Source: Drosophila miranda
Taxonomy: Eukaryota; Arthropoda; Insecta; Diptera; Drosophilidae
Direction: 5' to 3'
NCBI RefSeq assembly: GCF_003369915.1
Contig: NC_046675.1
Span: forward strand, 10,478,001 to 10,542,000
DNA: 64,000 nt
In this document: piece by piece, positions 1 to 11,504 of the stretch
Layout: every line of letters begins with the position of its first letter
Position numbering within the stretch: position 1 is the first letter of the stretch
Position numbers and translations under genes: made by a program
The notes under the pieces: generated by a model
What the model was told of the DNA's origin: nothing
What the model saw: the letters and a program-made list of their open reading frames with translations, nothing else
Databases searched by the model: none

Positions 1-2873
1 GCGGCTGCCTGGTAAAGGTTTTCCGAGAGCTGCACTTTATCAACGGGAAAATCTGCTGGCAGCCCATGCTCATTGCTGCACAATTACTCAACGACCTGGG
101 ATGGCCGTCTGCCCGTCTATCTGACTGTCTGTCTGTCTGTCTCTCTGTCTCCTCGTCTGCGATTCCAATTCCAGCTTCAATCCCAATCGCAATCCTCGCG
201 ACTCGTTAGTGGTTGGCCTGCCGCTGTGGCTGCCTCTGCCTCTGCCTCGGCTTCTGCTTCTGCTTTAGCTTCTGCCAGGGTTTTGGCATTTTTTGGCGCG
301 TTACTTGTCGCTGGAATGGCACCAAATGCCAGACCAAACTCTGCCCGGCGAGGAGTCTGCTCAGGCGCATCTTCAGCTTAATTGAATTTTTAGTTTTTCA
401 GCTGCTGGTGCCACGGCTGTCTCTGGTGATGGTGGTGAATGCATTTTGGGTGAATGCATTTTCCATTGGCTCCCACACGATGTGCAAATGCTTTCGGCAC
501 TTTTACTACACCACCAGGCATTCAGGCAGCTGGTAAAGCTTACATAATGAGTAAAAATTAAATAATTTACCTCGCAAACGGATTCTTAATGACTCGAGAG
601 CAGCGGGGCTTGTAGCTGTTTTCCGAGCACTTGTATCTGCCAAGTGAAACACCGAATTCGTGTCTTTGTCGGGGAACACATTTATCAATGTCAATGCGGG
701 GAATCTAAGGCCATTCGAGCTGATGTGTATTTAATTGAAGGCGGTCGCTAATTAGAATCCAATCCGCTTAGATGCTGTGTAATGCCAAGCAGACATCTAT
801 TCAGACCCATGCCCATGCAGCGGGCGCCTTTGAGATCGTGTCTGGAGTCATCTTTGGACATTTGGTTGAGCTTTGTGCTGGGGCATTGGACACTGGTACT
901 TCCTTATTATTGGCCTTTCCCACGCAGAGGGCAGATAGAGGCCGCCGAGGGAGCAGCAGTCAGCAGCAGATCGCGTGAGTCATTGGCACACTCAGGAATA
1001 TAAACTGAGCATTTATTACGAGGATTGCGACTGGGACTCCTCTGCCATCTCTTACACAATCACAATCAGCAGCAAATTAGAAAAATGGCGGCAGACACAG
1101 GCTCTGCCTCTGCCTCTGCCATATGCCACTTCCCACAAGTTTTGGTGAATGTGGCTCCAGGTTGAAAGTCATCCAGTCGCGCAGGCTCGTCCTCCGTTTC
1201 GATTTCACTTTTCCACCGTCTAAAGTTGACATTTTTTGTACCGCAGTTGCAGTCTGGCAGCTGCTTTGCATGACTTTGCCTTTGCCCTGCTTTCGGTGTC
1301 TGGTTTTTTTCCGGCAGGCAACCTCAACTTTGAAATGCCAAGCTGCCAGTTCCAGGTGACAGCTTGGGGTTGTTGCTTGCCTTTATCTGGGCGCAACCTT
1401 TTTGCGAATCAAAACGGAAAATATGAAGAATCTGCCCAAATGGTAGCAACGCCCAAGATGCACAGATCTTGGCCGAAAACTGCAGGCGTGTAAATTCCCA
1501 CACTGCAACAAAATGCCGCACATTCCCCGCAGTCTGTGCCACACTTACCCATATAGACATAACCGGATTGTCGGTGGCATCGCGACTTTTGCCCCGACAT
1601 GGCTGCCGCAGTCACAGCCGCAGCGGCAGCGGCAGTGGCAGCCAACAACATCCACAGCAGATGGGCCAGCAAATGACAAAGCCCCGCCATGACTATGACA
1701 TAATACCCAGCGGAAGATGCAACCCAAGAGACCAGGCGCTGTGCTACGTGAACTGTACGTGTACGGGTACGGGTACGGGTGTAATTGCGGTGGGAGTGAG
1801 AGTGCGGCCAGCGCTTGCCCACAATCATGAGCTGGCCCTGCGGCCGGCTGACGTAAGTGATGATGAGTGACGACTCCTGGCAGGCGGTGTAGCGGTGCAG
1901 CGGTGCAGCTGCGTTCCAAGGGGGCAGCACTGCAGCAGGGCACAATGCAGACTAGTGTCATATGGTCACACGCTGCGTATGCGTAATCTGCGTTAAGCAT
2001 ACGTCTAGGGGACCAGACCACAGAAGCCGCAGAACAAACGAGCACGAAGAGCAGACCGACCGAGTCGGGTCACACGAGACGAGCACGAAGATGCTTCGCT
2101 CGGAGATCTGCGGTGCTGCCAGCGTCTCTGCCGCTGTGCCACAGCACCGCAGCACTGCGGCACCACTGTGATGGGCTCCAAGTGGTTTTTCCTTTCGCTT
2201 TCCGAAATCATTTCGCTTCGACAACGTAAACGATCCAGTCACAAATCGCGCATTGCATCGCAGCGCCCCGCTTGGCTCGCTTGGTTCGCCTGTCTCCTCC
2301 GTGCGGTTCGTACCTCTGCTGTGCCCTGTGCCCTGTTGCAAGTGGCGGCTGTGACTCTGTGCTTTTTCTGCCGTCTGCCCAGTCAAGTGAGGCAGACGCC
2401 TCACGTCCACGTCTCTCAACGTTTCGCTGCACCTTCTAAATGGCTCTTCCGTAGTTTTCGCACCTTGCGAAACACATTTTCGTACGCATTTACATACGCT
2501 TGAATCTGCGAAGCAAAAGAAGAACCATTTTATTTGGTCTTGTCGGCACCGACCACCGCTCATTTCCTACATGACGGACACTTTTTGGTGTGCGGTGTTT
2601 AGTTCGTGAAAAGCGAAGCGAAACAAGGCGAAACGAACATCTTGTGCGGCTTGTGGGATTTTGCATTTTGATTTTGCAATCCAATCCAATCAAATCCCTT
2701 TACCATACTCATGAGATCTCTCTGGTGCTGTGTCTATTCTGTCTTGTTTTGCAGTGCGATCCATGTGAAAATCGACATTAAATAGCAGCTTAAACGCTTT
2801 GGATTACCTATTGGATAACATCCTGATTTTTGACAGAATCACTCGAATTGGATTACCTAAACCATAAACCGTC
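1..2873. other. non-coding flank, no gene recognised
   Basis: Reading frames here are short and made of simple-sequence codons, such as Ser/Ala runs near 170-280 and a GGGTAC-type run near 1756-1780. None has a plausible splice partner or a family match. It is probably the upstream regulatory region of the chitin-binding gene that starts at 2874, or part of an intron of a gene outside the window. Confidence 0.5.
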
Positions 2874-5800
2874 ATGTTGAGTGTTGATTATAAAATGTTT
2901 GCCATCATCTTGGGTGAGTACAAAACGTTAGGATTAAAACTGGGACTGGGATTATTTTCTAAGAATTTTTGGGGTAATTTATTCCACAAAATGTTCTTGA
3001 AAATCGTAGAACAACAAATATTGAAATTTTATAGATAATTCGGGGTTTCTGTCATTGATTTTCTGCATGAGCTCTGATCTAATTTGTCTAAAGGATTTAA
3101 AATGTTAATTTTCATGCCTATAGTTTACCGGCTTCGACCTGCTTTTGAATTTCATTGATGAACAAATTTCTATAAAAAATACCAGATCAGATATCGATTA
3201 GGGTAACTTTCTTTTAGGCTTTTGTTTTCTTTATCTTGGTAAACTTGTACCTTAGCTTCGGCAGTACTTCTTTGATTGTGGCAATCGACCTTCTCCATGA
3301 TAATGACTCATGAACAATCGCATATTGTGCTTGGACATAAAAGATCCCATCGTATCGCAGCATTGGGCAAAAAATCGCATGATGCTCATTAGTTGGGTTG
3401 TCTTCTGAACATGTTTCATATAGAAATGATGGGCTGCTGTTATTGCTGATGCTGGTTCAAGGTCCATCGGTCGCGAAAGAAATTAATGGGATTCAATGAG
3501 TTTCATATCGATCACATTCGAAATCAAATGTAATTTGTTGGCCAGCTCCCGCAGCAGGGCGAAACGACGACAAGGCTGAGAAATGGCAATTATGGCTAAG
3601 AGTAGGTCATCTGCATAATTACCACATTGTAAATTATCTTTCAAGCCAATCGTAGCTGGAAAAGAGATAGATGATTGGAGAGTGGATTGGGACAACGCCC
3701 AAAAACGGAAGCTTGAGGGGACTCCAGCCAGACGACTCTGCGTGAGACCCACTCCACTTGACTGGGCTTTGAGCTCTGTGCGATTTGTCGGGGCAGGCAC
3801 AAAATTAGAGATTCACTCTCTTCCCACAAAGCAATTGAAATCGGCATCGAACAATCTGCATTTTTAGGGGGGAAAGGAAACAAAAGAGCTGCCCTGTCCA
3901 GTCAGTCCAGTCATAGTTCACTGCCACACAATGCCCCTGCACGATTGGGTGTGGGGGGGAGGCAAGCTGAAATTGAAATTCATTTGAATTTGAATTAAAT
4001 GCGAATCAGAGTCGGGTTGCTGCACAGACGACGGTCTTTCTTCTTGAATCCATCCAACTAGGCTGGATAGTTTGTTTTCTCTTTTTGTTCGGTACTTTGG
4101 GTTTTCTTTATCTTTTTTTCCTTTTTTCTGTGCATTTATGTTGTTTTTGTTTTTTTTTTTTTTTTGGCTATGGCATGATGAATGGGGCGCACTGGCAGAT
4201 TATGCAACCTGCGAGTGCAATTTGTGCCCGGGCCAGACGAACCGAAGCCACCATGTCGGCTGAAGCATTTGTTCTGCAGCAGCAGCTGAAAATTGCATTT
4301 ACGATTGCTTTAATTGCTCATCTTCCGCTGCTGGCTGGTGGGGTTGGCCAAGAACAGAAGCTGCCAGGCTGCCATATACCACAATAAGTAGTTGAAGGAA
4401 AAAAACTGGTCGGAGTTAGAGTCCGAGACAGACATGATACATGGGCGTCATGGCAATTAGGAAGAGTCACGGGTTTAATTAGCTTTTAATGTCCGACGCA
4501 GGTACGACAAGCACTGGATGGTATATCCATAAAAGTGATTGACTTGGCATTTTAATTGAACAACCCTCATGAGCAGAGTGGATCCGTAGATCAGTGGATA
4601 CGTTTTATGGTTAATTTGACAGCTGGACTGACCCGAGTGATCATATATCGCTGTGGGAATGCGGCGTCTTGTTTGCCGTTTGACTGAAATGTTAATGATG
4701 TCTCTCGGTATCAGAAATACCAATCAATGGACCCAAAATAAATAAATAAAAAGCAGACAGGCACACGCAGAACCATGTTGGAGGTTGCTCAGCCTTGGAC
4801 AGCCGGACAGCCACAAGTGCCTGCTCCGGCACACATAAATCATGAGCTCGTCTCGAGATCGCGCTGGCTTCATGTAAGCGAAAGTGATGCGAGCGTCGGC
4901 CACATGAAGGTCACTCGTCCACTGGTCAGCTTCAGCATCAGCTCGAGCACCAGCACCAGCCTCGGTGTCAGCCTAAGCACCAATTCTAGCACTACTTGAG
5001 TTTCCATTTGATGAGCGTAAGCCTAACCAGATCACGTTTTCTGTTTCTGAATCTTACAGCAACGACGGCGGCAACACTTTGGAGCAGCCTCGGACTCGGC
5101 CAGGCGCAGTTGCTCGACGAGGACGATGACTTGGCTTTCGGCAGGCCATGGCCCACGTACAGTCTGCAGAATATGCCGAAGACTCAGTTCACCTGCCACG
5201 ACAAGATACTCGGCGGCTACTATGCCGATCCCGACACCCAGTGCCAGATGTTTCACGTGTGCGTGAAGCTTCCCGGAATCGGGGTAAGTGTTGTTTGCTC
5301 TTGCAAGTGCAACAGTCTGGGATTAAGGCAGCAGCAGATCCAGCTCAAAAAAGGCTATCCTATGCCACAGCGAATGGTTAATGCTCTTTGTTAATATGAG
5401 ATGAGAGATATATAAATAATCTATAGCCAAATTTCATAACTGTATGACATTTAAATCCCTGAATTCGAATGCCATATTCTGTTCTAAACATTGTTCTAGA
5501 CATAGATTCAAGTCCCACCCCCTCCCCACCACACAGAGTCGATAAATTGGCGGTAAAAACGAAAGACTTAGGCAACGAACTTGCAGGCGCTCGTTGAGAT
5601 CTGACTCGAACCCCGCGCGCTATGCTGTCTCTGTCTCTGTGTCTGTGTCAAAGTCCCAGCTAAATGGCAAAGTTGGACAGCCAGGCATCGGCAGCAGCAG
5701 CAGGAGGAGGAGAATGTGTGATGGGGCTTCGTGACTGGCCCGAACCGGATGATACTTAGACCTGAAGAAGACTTTGCTACAGCGCAGATAAAGCGCTTGG

Positions 5801-8800
5801 ATCGTATTGGATCGGATCGGTGACCTTTAAGTGTGGGCTTTGTGTTTGTTTCTTTATTGCATGCTTAGAGTTTTTCACTTGGCTCTTCCTTGACTACAGC
5901 TGCGGCATCTGTGGGGCAACTGCCGGCTTTTGTGCAGCCCGGAGCTCCAGTTGTTTTTTTTAAACCTGGATTTGGAGCTCGCGATCCTTCTGCTGTCTGT
6001 TTCTGCAGCTGGATCAGCTGCCGCTGTTGGGAGCTCTGCATCTCCTTGCAGTAGCTGTCGAGCATTTTGGACAGTTGCTCTTTGCGCTCTATCTCCCGCG
6101 CTTGGATGACCTGGCTCTGATCCCGCCAAAGTTGATTGAACCTCTCCGTGTATGCCTGCAGCTTCTGCTGGAAGGAGATCTTCTGTTGCAGCAGCTCCTC
6201 GTTAGCTTTGATTAGTTTCCCATTGAGTTGGCGTACCATTTCGTTCTTTTCCTGCAGCTCCTTGTGTTGTTGCTGATTCTTGATGGACAGCTGCTCGACT
6301 GTCGACTGCAGCTCCTTGAGCTCCTCGATGGTCAGCTCCGCCTCCATTCGGATTTCATGCATTTTCTGACTGGACACAGGGATATAGCAGGGCATCCCAA
6401 TGTCCTGGCAAACCTGCATCGTCTGTAGGGCCGTGTCGCTACTGCTGGAATCGTTATATTCTTCGGAATCGCTCTCCAGAGCATCCATCAACTCATATAG
6501 CTGCCGTTTTTCCTCATCGCCGGTGCAGAACTCAAGGCTAAGCACCTTATCCTTCAGGAATCGATACTTCGTTTGCCCCTGTCTGTACATCGCCTTCCAC
6601 ATCTCGACAGACGACTCACGTCTGGCATGGCCTGATGCCGGAGTACAGGCCGGCGCCATCAGTACTGTGTTGAACACAGAAGCTTCTGTGTAGTTGATTA
6701 CCACAGTGCTGTCGGCACTTGCCAGCACCTCGTGGAGCAGTCGCGTCAAGTTGATGTTGTGATATCGCATGTGTGTCTTGGGGCTGCGGGACAGGGCCTT
6801 TAAGAGCTTCAGCAAGGAGCCCATGGACGTAGAGCTGTCGACCATCTCCGGGTCCGCAGAGGCACTCTTCAGGTGAATAAACTGCAGCTTGCCGTAGACT
6901 TTTCTCGACTGATCGATGTTCGTTTGCCTCACGTTGAGGGTGAAGAGCACACGGCTCTGAGGCAGGCGCCGCATCACCCTGTCTATGTATGTGTAGACAT
7001 CACCGGTGGTTGCCACAAAGTGCTGCTTGGATGGCCTGTGGTCCTGCCCCTCCATGTCACCCGTGGACTCTGGACGCTCCCCATTGATCTCAACGTGCCT
7101 GATAGATATGTTGACCTCCATGGTCAGCTCCAGAGTGTAGACATTCCTGAACAAATCGCTAAAGATCCGTGCCATCACATCATTCTCGTCAGTGCCGTAG
7201 TCCGTTGTCTCGCCGTAGTTGACGACGGTGCTGGTCCTGCCACTGAGCACCGGCTCCACCACTTCGAACACCGCCTCCTCCCAGACCTCCCTCTGCATCT
7301 GGCTGAGGGCATGCAGCTTGCGAAACAGATAGACCTTTACCTAGACAGGAATTGGCATTGTCGTTGGGGCAGTAGTTGAAGTTGAAGTTCGAGTCACTTA
7401 CCATTTTTGCAAATGCGATAAGCCGCCGTGATTTTTTATATGTTTTATGTTTTGTGTTATTTTCGTGTTGGAGTGAGATTTTTATTTGAATGAACACTAG
7501 TATAGTGTTGTATAAATATGGATTTTGAACTGATTGTCAATTAGCCTACTGTTTGCACTATTGGGCCTCTAGCGGCATCGATAACCAGGCCGAGAACGTT
7601 CACTTCTCGGCATCGTCACCTGGGACCCCGGGGCCAAATGTCAAGTGGCAGTTGCAAATGCCAAAGTTTGTGGCAGGCAACCTGATATCTGGCTGGGGGA
7701 TGGGGTGCACTGTGGCACTATCATCGCCTCACAAGGAAGCATCTGATTGGATGTGTGGATGATACAGTAGGTAGGCAAAAGTGGCTTCAATTTAAAAAAA
7801 CATACACTGAGAGAAAAATCGTTAAATAGAAACTGGTTTGAGTAGCTAGTTTTGTGAGTTTAATAATACAGAAAGTACTACAAAAATATTTGTATATATC
7901 TCGAAATAAGGAAGTATTCTTTATTATTTATAAAGACAGCTGTATTATCGCTATCGTTCCCGAGAAGGCAACAACAAAATATACATACGAGACCGAGGTT
8001 CTTGACCGAGAATGCAAAAAAATATCTTCATTCATTGGCTTTGTTCTCGATTGCGATAGAAGATACTTATTATTTGTTTTCGCGGTGTAGTTCAGATTGT
8101 GCCAGTTCAGATTGTGGTTTGGCTGATAGCTCCAATTGTGGCTGTGGCTGTGGCTGTTATTGCTGTTGTTGTTGCTGCTGCTGCCTTGGTCTTGGCTCTA
8201 ATGCTTTGGCTGAAATTGAATCCATTTATAACATTGAATTTTGCATGTTGCTCTGTGGTTATCTTGTGGTGCTGTTTTTGATGATTTCGCTGTGTGTGCA
8301 GCTCCTACATCGAAGAGCTAATCCGTTTGTCCAACAGGTGCAGGACTATCGGTTCCTCTGCCCCAACACGACGGCCTTTGACCAGGAACTGCAGATCTGC
8401 GCCAATTGGGCGGACGTGGACTGTGACAAGGCCACCTCCTTCTACGACAACAACAATCTGAACGATCTGTACCGCGACGGCGATAGCAAGGGCGCCAACG
8501 AGGAGGAGGCCACGTTCCATCTGCAGCGGGCCGAAACAGGTAAGACACTCTAGGGTTTATCCAGCAATTAAGTTTAATTTCATCGCGGGGCCACGCGTAA
8601 TTGCAGGCGATGTCCGTCGATCTAAGGAGAACAGCCGCGGCGGTGAGCAGAAGTCACGCCCGCGACATAATTATGCCAGCTCCAGCTCCAGCTCCAGCTC
8701 CAGCTCCAGCTCGAGTCCCAATTTGGAGATCACGCAACCCACCAAGCGACCCATTTCCAGCTATTACACGCCGACAACATCGAGCAGCACCTCGACCACA

Positions 8801-10708
8801 AGCACCACAACGACATCCACGACGGAGCGCAGCTATTACAACAACAATTACGGCAACAACAACGACGACTCAAAGCGTAAGCCAGCAACAACAATACGAA
8901 ACAATGGAATCTTCAAAATTATTACTCAAATTAATCACGCTCTTGTCTCTATTCCACTCCACTCCGCAGAAGACTTTGATGATATCTTCAAGGGTTCCCA
9001 TAGCTCGCACTTCTTCTCGAACCGCCAGGGCGGGCGTGAGTACGATGAGGAATCGTCGGCGGGAGTGCGCTCCAAGCCCAACGACTTTAGCGATTACAAT
9101 CGCAAGACCACGGAGGCGTCCAGCAAGTCGCGAGTCACGCCCACTCGAGGACAGCGCCCTACAAGTAGCACAACCCCAAGCACCGCAGCTCCAAGCACCA
9201 CCAAATCGGTGAAAAAGATCACTCTGCATGCCTCATTCAACACGGACTTCCTGGACTATACGCCACAAGCCAGGTCCACGACCACGCCAAGACCCAGCAG
9301 CAGCATCACCAGTCGCTTCAGCTTCGGCGCGAACGACTACCAGACCCAGGAGCGCATCCAGCCAACCACCTATAATCCGAACAGCGGCGCCTATCGCTTC
9401 AAGAGCACGCCCTCGCCCAAGTACACGGAGCAGCCATCGAGCTCCACAAAGTTGACGGGCAAGAATGTCCAGGACTTCGACAAGGAGACCACCAAAAGGA
9501 ACAAGCCCACGGTAGCGGCACGCAAACAAAAGCTGGGACCCCAGGAATCAAACTACATAAACCATAACGAGTTCGTCGACATCCCCAAGAGCAAGGTGCA
9601 GCAGCCGCAACCCTTCCAGGCCACGCAGAACAAGCTGGAGCCGCACTATCAGCGCCCCAAGCCTCAACAGCTGTCCCGAGTGGGCACCCAGGAGCCGGCG
9701 CCTTTCAAGGCATCCGCCAGTTCGGGGCCCAGTGCAAAGCCACGTTCATTTACCAGCCGCGGCAGCATCACCTACAAGGCCACCACCCAACGGTATGCGG
9801 ATGATGAGCTGCACTTCCCCTCCACGGCGGCCAGTACGTCGGCATCCGCTGCCGTGAAGAAGGTAACGCATGCGGCCAAGGACTCATTCACACCGACCAC
9901 TTTCAAGCCCACAACATACAAGAAGCTCTATGAGCAGAATTTCCATCAGGCACAGCAGACACAGCGTCCCAGTCAGAGTACGACGAAGAAGGCATCGACG
10001 GTGGCTGGAGCTCTGCCTACCACTGCCAATCCGTACTACAATGTGGATGAGGATGACGGTCAGTACCATCCGGAGCTGTATGAGAACGACTTCCCACGCA
10101 ATCGCTTCAAGTTCCTGCGTACCCGATCCTCCAGCTCCACGAGCACTACCACGCCAAGTGCTCCGCCGTCTAGCCGGCAGCCGCATGGCTTCAGCCACAA
10201 CTTCCAGCAGGCACACAGCCATCTGAAGAGTCAGCAGCAGTCCGCCTATCAGAAGGAGCGGGAGTCGGACCTCAGTGACGAGGATGAGCTCTTCAAGACG
10301 GCCCAATCGCTGAACTTTGGCGCTGCCAGCATCAACAAGCTGCGGGCCGACATCTACAAGGCGGAGAAGACGTCGCAGCAGTACAACTCTCAGTACAGTC
10401 CGCAGATAACGCCATCTAGTCCGAAGACAACCGCCCAGACCACCAGCAGGCCGACGACTTACAGCAGCAGCAGCACCACCCAACTGACCAGCACCACTAC
10501 CACCAGCACCACCAGGCGACCAACTCCAAGCACAACGAAGACGACCACAACCAGCACGACAAGTGCCCCTGTGGAGGCGAAGAAGTCGGCCAGGAGCAAA
10601 AAGGAGAAGCAGCTGGACAAGAAGGATAGGCCAGCCGGCAAGCGGCAGCGGCCACCGTATGCGGATGAGGACACCAGCTACGACTATGCCTACTACGACA
10701 CGGACTGA
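2874..10708 (+). CDS. secreted one-domain chitin-binding protein (CPAP1-like)
   Basis: Five coding exons: 2874-2913, 5060-5283, 8338-8539, 8607-8876 and 8970-10708, giving 824 aa. Exon 1 plus the start of exon 2 encode a signal peptide (residues 1 to about 30, ending GLGQAQ). Residues 57-117 form one type-2 chitin-binding (peritrophin-A, CBM14) domain with six cysteines at 59, 75, 81, 96, 109 and 117. The remainder is a long Ser/Thr/Gln-rich low-complexity tail with Thr runs and a Ser run at 8680-8711. Family knowledge: such proteins bind chitin in cuticle or tracheal matrix. The domain is split between exons 2 and 3, with a 3-kb intron that carries another gene on the opposite strand. An in-frame ATG at 2895 is an alternative start. 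The 93-nt intron 8877-8969 is stop-free and a multiple of three, so it could be retained. Polyadenylation signals AATAAA lie at 11077 and 11228. Confidence 0.85.
2914..5059 (+). other. intron 1 of the chitin-binding gene
   Basis: A 2.1-kb intron with donor GTGAGT at 2914 and acceptor TTACAG ending at 5059. It is AT-rich with T runs near 4110-4165. I see no gene or conserved frame inside. It may hold enhancers. Confidence 0.6.
5865..7404 (-). CDS. divergent kinesin-like protein nested in an intron
   Basis: Two coding exons: 7404-7402, which is only the ATG, and 7340-5865, joined across a 61-nt intron; 492 aa. The N-terminal ~230 residues follow a kinesin motor: a VFEVVEPVLSGRTSTVVNYG stretch aligns with the segment before the P-loop, a SRVLFTLNV stretch with the SSRSH/switch I strand, KLQFIHL with the LVDLAGSE strand, and HNINLTRLLHEVLASADSTV with the conserved region after it. 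The P-loop GxxxxGKT is missing (residues 43-51 read YGETTDYGT) and the switch residues are lost, so ATP hydrolysis is unlikely. Residues about 300-430 form a Gln/Glu-rich coiled coil. The gene sits inside intron 2 of the chitin-binding gene on the opposite strand. In D. melanogaster a possible counterpart is the poorly known kinesin-like CG10845, but I could not check this. Confidence 0.7.
7405..8337 (+). other. intron remainder with CTG/TGT triplet repeat
   Basis: This stretch lies between the start of the nested kinesin-like gene and exon 3 of the chitin-binding gene. It would hold the promoter of the nested gene. A GCTGTG/TTGCTG triplet-rich run spans roughly 8130-8205. Nothing else is recognised. 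Confidence 0.4.
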
Positions 10709-11285
10709 GCTACATCCGCTCGCTGGTCTGGCCTCTAGCCCAGCACCCAGCACTCGAACTAACTACTTACACAACTGTACCTTTAAATCCATTTTGCACT
10801 GCCTTGACCATTAACTACTATTCATAGCGTAAACGATCCAGCATCCATATCCATCCATTTCTTCAGCGTCATTTTTCTAGCAGCAGCTACATAGGTGCCA
10901 CAGTACTTTAAAGATCATCCCAGCTCTAGCTCCGTTCCGCCTGCACTCGCTCGCATTATCTTTCATATGCATATCGAATAATGACCTGCTTAGCACCCAT
11001 TAACACTCGCGTACATTCATTCAATCAGATTTCAGATGCGTTCTAATGAATTTCCATGCGTGTATCTAGTTATTTAAATAAAAAAGTATATGTTTAGTCG
11101 TTAGACAATTGTTAAAATGAAGCAAATCGGGAGCGAAAATTGTATCGAAGAGTGGCTGATTTTGTACTTGTTGTGTAATATTCAATGAATTCACTACAAA
11201 ATTGTATTAACTTTAAGGTTTCTTGTAAATAAAATGATATGTAATTCATAAAACTCGAATATCTTTCGATTAACTTAGTTGGGCG

Positions 11286-11401
11286 CCAAAATTATTTGAT
11301 CGCGATATGTCGTTGGCGATTCTTTTTAAATAGTGGTATCGACTACTACCATCGTTAATATCGATACACTTTTGACTATCGATACTGAAAAGTATCGATG
11401 T
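11286..11401. promoter_or_regulatory. cluster of CGATA/TATCGATA sites between convergent genes
   Basis: Within about 100 bp there are seven CGATA or TATCG half-sites, including full ATCGAT palindromes near 11360, 11380 and 11395; two face each other as ATCGATAC and GTATCGAT with six bases between. Such sites are bound in flies by DREF (promoters) and BEAF-32 (domain boundaries). The position, between the 3' ends of the chitin-binding gene and the ABCG gene, suits a boundary better than a promoter. The role is inferred. Confidence 0.45.
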
Positions 11402-11504
11402 AGTTCGCGCCTTTGCTGTTTATGTTTATGTTTTTAGTTTTATTGAAAAATACACTTAAAATAAATAAAGTTAGTTATGTTGTGCAGTGTGGACGATCGC
11501 CAGA

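Noticed and set aside
1409-1945. 178-codon open frame on the minus strand
   Set aside because: Composed of simple repeats (Ala, Thr-Arg runs) with no splice context, domain or match; a shadow frame of low-complexity DNA.
9884-10753. 289-codon open frame antisense to the chitin-binding gene
   Set aside because: Mirror of the Ser/Thr-rich coding exon; such repeats leave the opposite strand free of stops.
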